From Bacillota bacterium (GTDB taxonomy: Bacteria; Bacillota; UBA4882; UBA8346), in contig JAKOTQ010000108.1 of assembly GCA_029776205.1 (NCBI GenBank), forward strand, positions 1 to 55,449: a DNA stretch of 55,449 bases, written 5' to 3'. This document shows positions 47,605 to 55,449 of the stretch, piece after piece. A program made the position numbers and the translations under genes. Position 1 is the stretch's first letter, and each line of letters opens with the position of its first letter. The notes beneath the pieces were generated by a model. The model ran no database searches and was not told the DNA's origin. It worked only from the letters and a program-made list of their open reading frames with translations.

Positions 47605-48729
47605 ATGAAGATGAGAATTGAAGCGCTTTCCGGACTTAAATTATCGCTGCGATTCCCTGGGAAACTTCTGGCCGGGTGCTTTATCCTGGCCATGGTTGCC
47701 GGTTCTTTCGCCCGGGATCCTTTGCATGCTGCCGGATGGTTTTCCCATAAGGCAAGGGATGAAGGGGCGCCCGTTTTATCGGCGGCCCATCAACATAAGG
47801 AACAATTGATGAAATATTTCAAGGAAATTTACGGGAAAAAGATTTTAAGCGGCCAACACGTTTCCAAGGGCTTTATGGAAGTGGAAGCCATCGATAAAGT
47901 GACCGGAAAAAAACCGGCCATTCTCGGACTGGATTTTATGGATTATTCTCCTTCCCGGGTGGAACGAGGGACCCGAGGGGATGCAACCGAAAGGGCCGTT
48001 CAATGGTGGCGCGAGGGCGGATTGGTTACGTTTTGCTGGCATTGGAATGCGCCCACGGGTTTGATTGACCGGGGCCCGGACCGATATTGGTATCAAGGGT
48101 ATTATACCAGGGCAACCACGTTTAATTTAGAGAAGGCGCTGCGGGATACCAAGTCCAAGGAATATCGGTTAGTGATTCGGGATATTGACGCCATCGCCGA
48201 GGAATTGAAGAAGCTCCGGGAAGAAGGGGCTCCGGTGCTGTGGCGGCCGTTGCATGAAGCCTCCGGGGGCTGGTTCTGGTGGGGCAGTAAAGGCCCAAAA
48301 CCTTATAAAAAATTGTGGCGGCTCATGTATGACCGGATGACGAACCATCACCGGCTGGATAACCTGATCTGGGTATGGAATGGCGAGGATGCCGACTGGT
48401 ATCCGGGAGATGACGTCGTGGATATCGTCGGAAGAGATTATTATGGAGAAAAGCGGGACTATTCGTCCAGAAAAGAAGAGTTCAGAAAGGTTCAACGTTA
48501 TGCCAGACGTAAAATGGTAGCCTTAACCGAAACCGGAGTCGTCCCCGATCCGGACCAACTGAAGAAAACGCGTACCCAATGGCTTTGGTTCATGGTATGG
48601 TCGGAAGGGTTCGTGCTGAATGGGGATGAATATTCCGAAGAATATACCGAAGCCAAGATGCTCAGGAAGGCATACCATCATGATTACGTGATTACCCGGG
48701 ATGAATTGCCCCGGTTCAATCGGGACTAA
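47605..48729 (+). CDS. Glycoside hydrolase family 26 (beta-mannanase-like)
   Basis: A 374-residue exported enzyme: signal peptide (to about residue 43, LHAAG) and a GH26 (beta/alpha)8 barrel. The acid/base is Glu218 in LWRPLHEASGGWFWWG and the nucleophile Glu309 in VALTETG. Known members cut beta-1,4-mannans. In this operon (19 bases after the GH8-like gene) it more likely acts on the exported polymer, which suggests beta-1,4-linked manno-configured residues (inference). Confidence 0.9.
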   Translation: MKMRIEALSGLKLSLRFPGKLLAGCFILAMVAGSFARDPLHAAGWFSHKARDEGAPVLSAAHQHKEQLMKYFKEIYGKKILSGQHVSKGFMEVEAIDKVTGKKPAILGLDFMDYSPSRVERGTRGDATERAVQWWREGGLVTFCWHWNAPTGLIDRGPDRYWYQGYYTRATTFNLEKALRDTKSKEYRLVIRDIDAIAEELKKLREEGAPVLWRPLHEASGGWFWWGSKGPKPYKKLWRLMYDRMTNHHRLDNLIWVWNGEDADWYPGDDVVDIVGRDYYGEKRDYSSRKEEFRKVQRYARRKMVALTETGVVPDPDQLKKTRTQWLWFMVWSEGFVLNGDEYSEEYTEAKMLRKAYHHDYVITRDELPRFNRD

Positions 48730-48771
48730 TGATTGATAATGCTGATCTTACATAGAAAAGTAGGGATTGCT

Positions 48772-51700
48772 ATGAAAAGAGGTTTCGCTTGGCTTTTTTT
48801 GTTCAGCATCGGTTTAATCCTTTGCTTCGCCCACTGGGCGGCGGCCCAATGGTTGCCGGATACCCGGGGCGACCTGTGGTATTATCAGGAAACCTTTTCC
48901 GATAAACGGCTTAAAAATAATCAAATTTTAGATAAAAACGGGAAAGTGGTCTGGCGGATCAATACGGCCGAATGGCAGACCAACGCCATCACGGACACCG
49001 GGGCGCTGGAACTGGGCGGTGCCCGCTATATGCAACGGGCTGTTCTGGCGGAGGATATCTGGGGGTACAAGCAGGATTATGCCATGGAATTCACACTTAA
49101 CCTTCAGAAGCTGGGCAATGAGGGCCATTCGGGACGGCCCATCGCCATCATTATCCCGCGGGCCAAAGATGCGCAATTTAATCAATTTTATGCGGTGACC
49201 TACTATATGGAAAATACCATATCGAATCTTTTCAAATTCAAGTGGGGCATCGTCAACACGGCGGCGCCGACGAAGATGAAACCGCTGGTGGAAGGGTATT
49301 ATTTGTTGCGGGAAGACGTGGACTATACCGGCCGGGTGGTTATCCGCAATACGCCGGAAGGGGATGTCCATATCCGTTTTTATATTGACGGGCCCATCAA
49401 TCCCGCGAAACAATATAAGCCGCTGCTGGAGTATATCGACTCCAGCCCGTATAAAATTACGGCCGGGGTGACCGGACCGGCATTCGGCATGGTGGGCTGG
49501 ACGGATGCCGCCTGGGGCCTGGCTCCCGTGGTCCGTTATGACAATATCCGCTTGTTCGAGCTCCGTCAGTTTGAAAAATATGAAGTGGAATTGAAGATAA
49601 ATGTGGAGAATAATCCGAAAGACATTGAAGGCGACGCGGAGTATGATACCGTCAAGTATGTGATCAACAAAGGGATCATGGCGGAATATTCTCCTAATGC
49701 CTTCAAGCCCCATGAAAACATTTCGGTGGGGGACTTTCTTAAAGCGCTGGTCATCCTCAAAGAGGGAAAATATCCTGCCGGAACGCCTGTTACAGTTGCC
49801 GATTTGATAAAACGCGGTATAGGGCTGGGACTCATCCGGGAAGGTGAGTTTTCCGATTATCGGCAGCCGATAACCCGTTATGACGCAGCGTTGTTGCTGG
49901 CCAGATTTTACGGCAATCCGGCGGGAGACAAGACATATTTGACGTTTATCAGGGATTGGGCGGTTATTCCCCAAGAATATCTGCAGGCGGTCCTGTATGC
50001 ATATTATGAAGGGTATTTGAGATTGGACGACAATCTGGAATTCAACGGGAATCTCCCGATAAGCCGGGCGGAGGCTGCCGCCGTATTCCTCAGGATGCTG
50101 GATGCCGGTTACCGGAAAATCAATTACGATTTGGAACTACCCAATATATTATCTAACGGTGCTGTCCTCCAGCGGAATAAGAAGGTCCCGATTTGGGGGA
50201 GGGGCGTAACCGGGGATACCATCACGGTACGTTTTAAAAATCAGGTGAAGACGACGGTGGTCAAAAACGGCCACTGGTACGTGGAACTTGATCCGATGCC
50301 CCATGGCGGTCCGTACACATTGAAAGTCAATAGTTCGAAAAAGAAGATTACCTTATATAACATTTGGGTCGGGGAAGTATTCGTTATCGCCGGTCAGTCC
50401 AACTCGGAGATGTTTTTGGCGGATTGCTACGGTGCCAGCGAAACCCGGAAAAAGTTTTATAACAGTACAAAGTTACGGTTCTATATGGGTGAAGTCATTA
50501 CGTCGACCCGGCCCAACTTTAACAGCCAAGGGAAATGGTACCGCGCAGAAGGCTGGGTGCTTGATGAATCACCGGCGATCGGTACGTTTTTTGTGGAAAA
50601 AATCCTTGAATTAAATAAAGAGTTGTCCCGTGTACCCATCGGCATGATCAAAATGTCGTACGGTGGCACGACAGTGGAAGCATTTATACCTTACGCCATT
50701 TTTCAAGAGAACAACTATGTTCAAAAGGATAATGAGGCCATTGTGTCGGGGTTCTGGAACGGTTACATGGAACCCGTAACGCCCTTTGCAGTCAAAGGAG
50801 TCATCTATTATCAGGGAGAGCAAAGCGCTCATCTGGGGTATAAGTATGAACCAAAGCTCAGGGATTATCTGCGGGGAATCCGAACCAAGTTTAAAGATCC
50901 CAATTTGCCGGTCATCCTGGTTCAGTTGGCCGGTTACGGGTATAACGATTTTCGGACCGACCTGAACGAGTGGCCGATCATCCGGGGCGTTCAGCAGAGG
51001 GTGGCCAATACGACTCCCAATACCGGGCTGGTGACTGCCGTGGACCTGGCGGACCCCGATCCCATCGAAATTCATCCCAGGGAGAAGAAGAAGGTCGGTG
51101 AACGGTTGGCCTATCGGGCCATGGAATTGTTTTACGGGAAGCCTTGCGAAAAAAGAAGCGCTGAACTGAGTTTTTGTAAACTTGAAGGGAATAAAGTCAT
51201 CACCGGCTTCGATTACGATTTCGGCCGGATTTACATTAAAAACAATAACATTGAAAACAGCTTCCAGATCCTTGACCGGCAGGGAATCTGGCAGGATGCC
51301 AAGGCCGTGGTGAACAGCGACAACCGTACGGTCACCATTTGGAATGACGATATTGCTGAGCCTTTGGGAGTACGGTATGCCTGGGTGAATTACCCCAATG
51401 TTTGCTTGTACAATGCCGTGGATCTTCCGGTCCTGCCGTTCCGCGTGCTTCTCGGCGAGCGGAATACCGGTGAAGCCATGCTGAAGATCTCCAACCATGA
51501 TTTAAAATCGTATGATGCTATCGTCAATACTACCCGGAGCCATCAGTTCCGGCTGGTCAATGTGATTGATCCGGACACGCTGGTCCATCAATACCCGATA
51601 AACGGACAAAGTGCCGGAGATATCATCGAAAAACTGTCCAAACTGGAAAGCGTGCGGGCCCAGGAAGGCACCACCGAAACCGTCATCAAGCTGACGCAGC

Positions 51701-51870
51701 ATGGGCTTTCCGTCGGGGACTGGATCCGAAATGACAGTAAGGGATGGGAAGCCCGCCGGGTCATCCGGGTGATCGATGAAAATACTTTTGTGGTCGATGC
51801 TGTCAAAGGGCAGAGCGCCGGCGATGAAATCGCCAAATTCCGATTGGTGGGAAAAGTTGTGGCGGAATGA
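48772..51870 (+). CDS. SLH-domain sialate O-acetylesterase-like surface protein
   Basis: A 1032-residue exported protein: signal peptide (1-27), a jelly-roll domain (about 30-275), three SLH repeats (about 285-460; YDTVKYVINKGIMAEYSPNAFKP, ITRYDAALLLARFYG, ISRAEAAAVFLRML), a short beta domain and a SASA esterase domain (about 530-790). The catalytic Ser is Ser543 in AGQSNSE, with His768 in EIHPREKK. Two tandem 60-residue repeats end the protein, each closing with GQSAGD. SLH domains bind pyruvylated wall polymer, so the esterase is held at the surface and may remove acetyl groups from the polymer. ATG 48772 is supported by TAGGGA and the signal peptide; TTG 48733 is not. Confidence 0.85.
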   Translation: MKRGFAWLFLFSIGLILCFAHWAAAQWLPDTRGDLWYYQETFSDKRLKNNQILDKNGKVVWRINTAEWQTNAITDTGALELGGARYMQRAVLAEDIWGYKQDYAMEFTLNLQKLGNEGHSGRPIAIIIPRAKDAQFNQFYAVTYYMENTISNLFKFKWGIVNTAAPTKMKPLVEGYYLLREDVDYTGRVVIRNTPEGDVHIRFYIDGPINPAKQYKPLLEYIDSSPYKITAGVTGPAFGMVGWTDAAWGLAPVVRYDNIRLFELRQFEKYEVELKINVENNPKDIEGDAEYDTVKYVINKGIMAEYSPNAFKPHENISVGDFLKALVILKEGKYPAGTPVTVADLIKRGIGLGLIREGEFSDYRQPITRYDAALLLARFYGNPAGDKTYLTFIRDWAVIPQEYLQAVLYAYYEGYLRLDDNLEFNGNLPISRAEAAAVFLRMLDAGYRKINYDLELPNILSNGAVLQRNKKVPIWGRGVTGDTITVRFKNQVKTTVVKNGHWYVELDPMPHGGPYTLKVNSSKKKITLYNIWVGEVFVIAGQSNSEMFLADCYGASETRKKFYNSTKLRFYMGEVITSTRPNFNSQGKWYRAEGWVLDESPAIGTFFVEKILELNKELSRVPIGMIKMSYGGTTVEAFIPYAIFQENNYVQKDNEAIVSGFWNGYMEPVTPFAVKGVIYYQGEQSAHLGYKYEPKLRDYLRGIRTKFKDPNLPVILVQLAGYGYNDFRTDLNEWPIIRGVQQRVANTTPNTGLVTAVDLADPDPIEIHPREKKKVGERLAYRAMELFYGKPCEKRSAELSFCKLEGNKVITGFDYDFGRIYIKNNNIENSFQILDRQGIWQDAKAVVNSDNRTVTIWNDDIAEPLGVRYAWVNYPNVCLYNAVDLPVLPFRVLLGERNTGEAMLKISNHDLKSYDAIVNTTRSHQFRLVNVIDPDTLVHQYPINGQSAGDIIEKLSKLESVRAQEGTTETVIKLTQHGLSVGDWIRNDSKGWEARRVIRVIDENTFVVDAVKGQSAGDEIAKFRLVGKVVAE

Positions 51871-51931
51871 TGCCTATCGGTTGAGAGATGATTAACGGCA
51901 GCTTCAATTCAATGGGAAACGAGGTATTATC

Positions 51932-53065
51932 GTGCGAAAAATACTGATTGTCTTCGGAACGCGTCCGGAAGCCATCAAAATGGCCCCGGTGGTTAAGGAA
52001 TTACAGAACCGGCCGGATATATTCGACGTGAAGGTCTGTGTGACCGCACAGCACCGTCAAATGCTGGATCAAGTGTTGAAAATATTTGATATTGTGCCGG
52101 ATTATGATTTAAATATCATGCAGCCGGGTCAGGATCTCAACGATGTTACGGCCCGGGTCGTCCTGGGTTTAAGGGATGTTTTGTCCGATTCCCGACCGGA
52201 TGTGGTGTTGGTTCATGGGGACACCACCACGTCGATGGCCGCCGCACTGGCCGCCTATTATCAGAAAATAGCCGTGGGCCACGTGGAAGCGGGATTAAGG
52301 ACCAACAATATATATTCGCCGTGGCCTGAGGAGATCAACCGGCAGCTTACGGCGAGAATTGCCCGGTACCATTTCGCTCCGACGGCCAATTCCCGCGTCA
52401 ATTTGCTGAAAGAGAATATTCCTGCCGAAAATATCGTAATTACCGGGAATACGGTCATCGATGCTTTATTGATGGTGAGTGAGCGCATCAAAAACGACAG
52501 GGAATTGGAAACGGCCCTCTGCAACAATTTGGAGAAATGCGGTTATAAGGTGACGGATCGCCGCTTCATTTTGGTGACCGGCCATCGTCGGGAAAATTTT
52601 GGGCAAGGGTTTTTAAACATTTGTCATGCACTGCAACAGATTGCCAAGGACAATCCAACGGTGGATATCGTTTATCCTGTGCATATGAATCCCAATGTAC
52701 GGGGGCCGGTGAATGAAATCTTAAACGGCATCGCCAATGTGTATCTCATTGAACCTTTGGAGTACCAGGAGTTTGTCTATCTGATGAGCCGCTGCTACTT
52801 GATTTTGACCGATAGCGGCGGCATTCAGGAAGAAGGCCCCAGCCTGGGCAAGCCGGTGCTGGTGATGCGGGATACGACAGAACGTCCTGAAGCGGTAGAA
52901 GCCGGTACCGTGAAACTGGTGGGGACCGATCCCGACAAAATCGTGAAAGAAAGCCAACTGCTCCTGGATTATTCCACGGCATACCTTGAAATGGCCCAAG
53001 CACATAACCCTTACGGCGACGGGAAAGCTGCCTTGCGGATCGCCCGATATTTACAGGAAAACTAA
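51932..53065 (+). CDS. wecB: UDP-N-acetylglucosamine 2-epimerase (non-hydrolysing)
   Basis: A 377-residue GT-B-fold enzyme interconverting UDP-GlcNAc and UDP-ManNAc. [38 protein letters not shown] with [17 protein letters not shown] and [28 protein letters not shown] are the family blocks, including the catalytic Asp/Glu/His. The GTG start at 51932 has GAGGT 7 bases upstream. It probably supplies UDP-ManNAc to the GT2 synthase of this operon; it could also feed wall teichoic-acid-type polymers. Confidence 0.95.
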   Translation: MRKILIVFGTRPEAIKMAPVVKELQNRPDIFDVKVCVTAQHRQMLDQVLKIFDIVPDYDLNIMQPGQDLNDVTARVVLGLRDVLSDSRPDVVLVHGDTTTSMAAALAAYYQKIAVGHVEAGLRTNNIYSPWPEEINRQLTARIARYHFAPTANSRVNLLKENIPAENIVITGNTVIDALLMVSERIKNDRELETALCNNLEKCGYKVTDRRFILVTGHRRENFGQGFLNICHALQQIAKDNPTVDIVYPVHMNPNVRGPVNEILNGIANVYLIEPLEYQEFVYLMSRCYLILTDSGGIQEEGPSLGKPVLVMRDTTERPEAVEAGTVKLVGTDPDKIVKESQLLLDYSTAYLEMAQAHNPYGDGKAALRIARYLQEN

Positions 53066-53107
53066 GTGAATGTCCAACCAACGGACTTTAACGAAAGGGA
53101 TGAAGTC

Positions 53108-53644
53108 ATGAGCAGGAACTGGAAAGCTTTTTGGATCGTTGTGTTTCTTCTCTGCACAGCATGGTTTTCTTTGTATGCCGTTGCTGAGGTATCGGAAGAT
53201 GCGGTCATCAGCGGCAAAGAAGTGCCGGATTTTACGTTGACTGTGCTGAACACGGAGGAAATCGTCACTAAAGAACAATTGTCCGGAAAAGTTTATATTT
53301 TGGAGTTTTGGAAAACCACTTGCCCCAAATGCCAGGCGAAAATGGAGCTGCTCCATCATTTGTTCAGCGAGTTCGGCAAAGAAGGCTTGGAGATTATCAG
53401 CCTGTCTTTGGATAAAAGTACGGAAGATATCGCGGATTACAGGAAAAATAATTGGCTTATGCCCTGGAAGCATGTATGGTTGGAAGACGGTTGGAACCAT
53501 CCAATGATTAAAACATTCGAGGTGAAGCGGTTGCCGAAATTGATTATTGTCGGCCCTGACCGTCGCATTATCGGAACCAATTCGGAGCTGGACGATGAGG
53601 GTATCAGGCAGCAAATCAAAGAAGTTTTTAATCAAAGGAAGTAG
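53108..53644 (+). CDS. TlpA/ResA-like thiol-disulfide redoxin, exported
   Basis: A 178-residue thioredoxin-fold protein with an N-terminal signal or anchor (residues 7-26) and the active site CPKC at 72-75 (FWKTTCPKCQAKM). KRLPKLIIV gives the cis-Pro loop. It should act outside the cytoplasmic membrane on disulfides. Its place between wecB and the GtrB-like gene is unusual; a client is not evident. ATG 53108 has AAAGGGA 7 bases upstream; GTG 53066 would lengthen it by 14 residues. Confidence 0.85.
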   Translation: MSRNWKAFWIVVFLLCTAWFSLYAVAEVSEDAVISGKEVPDFTLTVLNTEEIVTKEQLSGKVYILEFWKTTCPKCQAKMELLHHLFSEFGKEGLEIISLSLDKSTEDIADYRKNNWLMPWKHVWLEDGWNHPMIKTFEVKRLPKLIIVGPDRRIIGTNSELDDEGIRQQIKEVFNQRK

Positions 53645-53683
53645 TGTATTTAGTTGTTACATCCGGGAAGGGAGGAAAGCCGG

Positions 53684-54652
53684 TTGTCTAAATTATCCGT
53701 AATCGTTCCTTGTTATAATGAGGAAAAAGCCATACCCATTTTTTATAAGGAATTAATGAATGTCCTTCACCAACTGGACCATGAATTCGAAATTCTGTTT
53801 GTGAATGACGGTTCCCAAGACGGGACGCTGCAGGAACTCAAGGTATTGTCGGAGAGGGATCCCAATGTAAAATACCTTTCCTTTTCGCGCAATTTTGGCA
53901 AAGAAGCCGCTATGTTGGCGGGAATGCGCCATTCCACCGGGGATTTGGTCGTCATCATGGATGTGGACTTGCAGGATCCGCCGGCGCTTATCCCCCAAAT
54001 GATTGAGGCGATTGAGAAAGAAAACTATGACTCTGTGGCGACCCGGAGAGTGACGCGCAAAGGGGAACCTTTTTTGCGGAGCCTGTTTGCCAGAATGTTT
54101 TATAAAATTATCAATAAAATGTCCAATACGGATATTGTGGACGGCGCTCGTGATTTCCGGATGATGACCCGGCAAATGGTCAACTCCATCCTGGAGATCA
54201 ATGAATATCACCGTTTCTCCAAAGGGATTTTCGGATGGGTAGGCTATAATACGAAATGGCTGGAGTATGAGAATATTGAAAGAGTGGCCGGGAAAACCAA
54301 GTGGTCCTTTTGGAAATTGTTTAAATATGCGATCGACGGAATCGTGGCTTTTTCTACGGTGCCGTTGCGTATGGCATCCCTTTTCGGAGTCCTCTTTTCC
54401 TTTGTGGCCTTCGCCATGCTCATTTTTGTCGTGGTGCGCAGGTTGCTGTTCGGCGATCCGGTAGCCGGTTGGGCGTCCCAGGTATGTATCATTTTGTTCA
54501 CCGGCGGCCTGCAAATGATTTTCCTGGGGATTATCGGGGAGTACCTGTCCAGAACCTATATGGAGGTAAAGGCCAGGCCGCAATATTTTATTAAGGAAAA
54601 GAAGCTCCATGGGCCTGGGAATATACTTGGGATATCGGAGCAGAAAAATTAG
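53684..54652 (+). CDS. GtrB/DPM1-type polyprenyl-phosphate glycosyltransferase
   Basis: A 322-residue GT2 enzyme: LSVIVPCYNEEKAI, FVNDGSQDGT, FSRNFGKEAAMLAG, DVDLQDPP and YHRFSKGIFGWVGY, then two C-terminal helices (about 228-250 and 263-290) and YLSRTYMEVKARPQYFIKE. This is the GtrB/CsbB pattern: transfer of a hexose to undecaprenyl phosphate. It pairs functionally with the GtrA-like protein (38790) and the GT-C candidate (39234). The start is TTG 53684, with GGGAGG 8 bases upstream. No terminator follows before the tRNA promoter. Confidence 0.9.
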   Translation: MSKLSVIVPCYNEEKAIPIFYKELMNVLHQLDHEFEILFVNDGSQDGTLQELKVLSERDPNVKYLSFSRNFGKEAAMLAGMRHSTGDLVVIMDVDLQDPPALIPQMIEAIEKENYDSVATRRVTRKGEPFLRSLFARMFYKIINKMSNTDIVDGARDFRMMTRQMVNSILEINEYHRFSKGIFGWVGYNTKWLEYENIERVAGKTKWSFWKLFKYAIDGIVAFSTVPLRMASLFGVLFSFVAFAMLIFVVVRRLLFGDPVAGWASQVCIILFTGGLQMIFLGIIGEYLSRTYMEVKARPQYFIKEKKLHGPGNILGISEQKN

Positions 54653-54683
54653 TGAATTACCATAAATAGGTTGCAAAAAATCG

Positions 54684-54712
54684 TTGACACTCCCGTTTCT
54701 CTGTATTATAAT
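54684..54712 (+). promoter_or_regulatory. Strong sigma-A promoter of the tRNA cluster
   Basis: Perfect consensus boxes TTGACA (54684-54689) and TATAAT (54707-54712) with a 17-base spacer, about 32 bases before tRNA-Tyr. Confidence 0.93.
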
Positions 54713-54744
54713 CATATTTGCGTTCAGAAAACGGGCGCACAACT

Positions 54745-54829
54745 GGAGGGGTTCCCGAGTGGCCAAAGGGGGCAGACTGTAAATCTGTTGGCATTGCCTT
54801 CGAAGGTTCAAATCCTTCCCCCTCCACCA
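54745..54829 (+). tRNA. tRNA-Tyr (GTA)
   Basis: Acceptor GGAGGGG/CCCCTCC, anticodon arm GCAGA-CTGTAAA-TCTGT (anticodon GTA), a long class II variable arm, T-arm GAAGG-TTCAAAT-CCTTC and encoded CCA. Confidence 0.96.
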
Positions 54830-54845
54830 TTTCAATCAGTTACAT

Positions 54846-54921
54846 CGCGGGGTGGAGCAGCTGGCAGCTCGTCGGGCTCATAACCCGGAGGCCGTAGGTT
54901 CAAATCCTACCCCCGCAACCA
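54846..54921 (+). tRNA. Initiator tRNA-fMet (CAT)
   Basis: Anticodon CAT in CTCATAA. The acceptor CGCGGGG faces CCCCGCA, leaving the C1-A72 mismatch of initiators, and the anticodon stem has three G-C pairs next to the loop. CCA is encoded. Confidence 0.94.
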
Positions 54922-54928
54922 ATTATAT

Positions 54929-55004
54929 GCCCACATAGCTCAGTAGGTAGAGCGCATCCATGGTAAGGATGAGGTCACCAGTTCAATTCTGGTTGTGGGC
55001 TCCA
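54929..55004 (+). tRNA. tRNA-Thr (GGT)
   Basis: Acceptor GCCCACA/TGTGGGC, anticodon arm CATCC-ATGGTAA-GGATG (anticodon GGT), T-arm ACCAG-TTCAATT-CTGGT, discriminator T and encoded CCA. Confidence 0.96.
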
Positions 55005-55016
55005 CTGAAGCAAGAG

Positions 55017-55036
55017 AACCCGCAAGGGTTTTTATC
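55017..55036 (+). terminator. Terminator after the tRNA cluster
   Basis: AACCC-GCAA-GGGTT followed by TTTATCTTTT; short stem but a good T-run. Confidence 0.65.
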
Positions 55037-55054
55037 TTTTATATATCCGAAATC

Positions 55055-55095
55055 GACCCGGATCGTGAGAAACGATTCGGGTCTTTGACATTTTG
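55055..55095 (+). terminator. Second hairpin before tuf
   Basis: GACCCGGATCGT (55055-55066) and ACGATTCGGGTC (55072-55083), 12 pairs with one G-T, loop GAGAA, followed by TTTGACATTTT. It may be a tandem terminator or part of the tuf leader. The rest of the 267-base gap to tuf has no gene; TATGAT near 55234 is a possible -10 box without a clear -35. Confidence 0.55.
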
Positions 55096-55271
55096 GATTT
55101 TGTGTCAAAGGTTACGCAGTGCACGGTGCATAGTCACAGTAATCTTCATTCCACGGATTCGGGCGGTTCATACATAATCTCCGTTAATAAGAAGGAATAT
55201 TTATCTTGATGTAGAATTAAAAGATTATTTCTGTATGATAATAGCTTTAGATTTAAAGGAGGATATCAATT

Positions 55272-55449
55272 ATGGCGAAGCAAAAGTTCGAAAGAACTAA
55301 ACCCCACGTAAACATTGGGACCATTGGTCACGTAGACCATGGGAAGACGACGACGACAGCAGCGATTACCCTGATATTATCGAAAGCCGGTCAAGCGAAC
55401 TTCGTGAAATTCGACGACATCGATAAAGCTCCGGAGGAAAGGGAACGCG
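55272..55449 (+). CDS. tuf: Elongation factor Tu, N-terminal part (cut by window end)
   Basis: The first 59 residues of EF-Tu. [19 protein letters not shown] leads into the GTP-binding GHVDHGKT, and DKAPEERER precedes switch I. The P-loop continues TTTTAAI where most EF-Tu have TTLTAAI. AAAGGAGGAT precedes ATG 55272. The position after sigH and tRNAs matches the clostridial sigH-tuf-rpmG-secE-nusG order. Confidence 0.97.
   Translation, partial: MAKQKFERTKPHVNIGTIGHVDHGKTTTTAAITLILSKAGQANFVKFDDIDKAPEERER

Noticed and set aside
48928-49974. 348-codon open frame on the minus strand inside the SLH-esterase gene
   Set aside because: It is antisense to a well-supported gene, has no domain I can recognise and no binding site.
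53753-54835. 360-codon open frame on the minus strand over the GtrB-like gene and tRNA-Tyr
   Set aside because: It runs through a tRNA and antisense to a conserved glycosyltransferase.
54745-55004. Integration site for the polysaccharide operon at the tRNA cluster
   Set aside because: No integrase gene and no duplicated tRNA 3' end were found at the sigH side.

Overview
The window comes from a spore-forming member of the Bacillota. Evidence for this: sigH and ylbJ homologues, a Cys T-box in front of cysS, the conserved cysS / mrnC / rlmB / sigH / tuf neighbourhood, rpmE-DUF1385-prfA-prmC, GGAGG-type ribosome binding sites, and TTG and GTG starts. TGA is used as an ordinary stop (for example after trxB and sigH), so the code is standard. 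A probable beta-barrel protein ending in Phe, at the head of the polysaccharide operon, suggests a diderm lineage such as Limnochordia/Hydrogenispora-like or Halanaerobiales-like Bacillota. That placement is inference.

Region by region. 1-330: the edge of a tRNA-Leu and a second tRNA-Leu 5' half with a good promoter (minus strand). 0.3-7.7 kb: a YigZ/IMPACT protein, an M30-like zinc protease lipoprotein, an exported unknown, a FAD dehydrogenase broken by one in-frame TGA, the rRNA methyltransferase RlmI, and a radical SAM protein. 7.7-13.6 kb: rpmE, DUF1385, prfA, prmC, an exported propeller-like protein, a glutaredoxin-like protein and thioredoxin reductase. 13.7-21.7 kb: a pectin-use locus (GH28, PL10, GH105, membrane AraC regulator) interrupted by a MATE exporter on the other strand; the PL10 gene has lost a normal start. 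22-26.7 kb: ylbJ, a Re-citrate-synthase-like enzyme, an RlpA-like protein and a DUF1002 protein. 26.7-37.6 kb: T-box-cysS, pyrE, helD, asd, mrnC-thyX-rlmB, an M1 peptidase and sigH. 38-54.65 kb: a 13-gene, tightly spaced exopolysaccharide operon. 54.7 kb to the end: tRNA-Tyr, tRNA-fMet, tRNA-Thr and the start of tuf.

The most interesting system is the 38-54.65 kb operon, which lies between sigH and the tRNA-tuf block. Its core looks like the YdaJKLMN (Bacillus) / Pss (Listeria) c-di-GMP-controlled synthase: a membrane-bound degenerate GGDEF protein, a DUF2334 protein that appears to have lost metal ligands, a processive GT2 synthase, a BcsB-like subunit and a GH8-like hydrolase. Around it are parts not expected in the monoderm versions: a candidate outer-membrane beta-barrel, a split GtrA / GT-C / GtrB side-chain decoration set, a GH26 hydrolase, an SLH-anchored SASA esterase, a UDP-GlcNAc 2-epimerase (source of UDP-ManNAc) and a TlpA-like redoxin. 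The working idea is a diderm version of the Yda/Pss system that makes, decorates, trims and exports a possibly ManNAc-containing polymer.

A second recurring signal is a set of degenerate intergenic arrays with an exact 7-base period at several loci (5.0, 6.4, 15.2, 21.7-21.9 and 31.8 kb), two of them carrying hairpins with the same GGAACGC/GCGTTCC arms. They resemble the heptameric STRR repeats of cyanobacteria.
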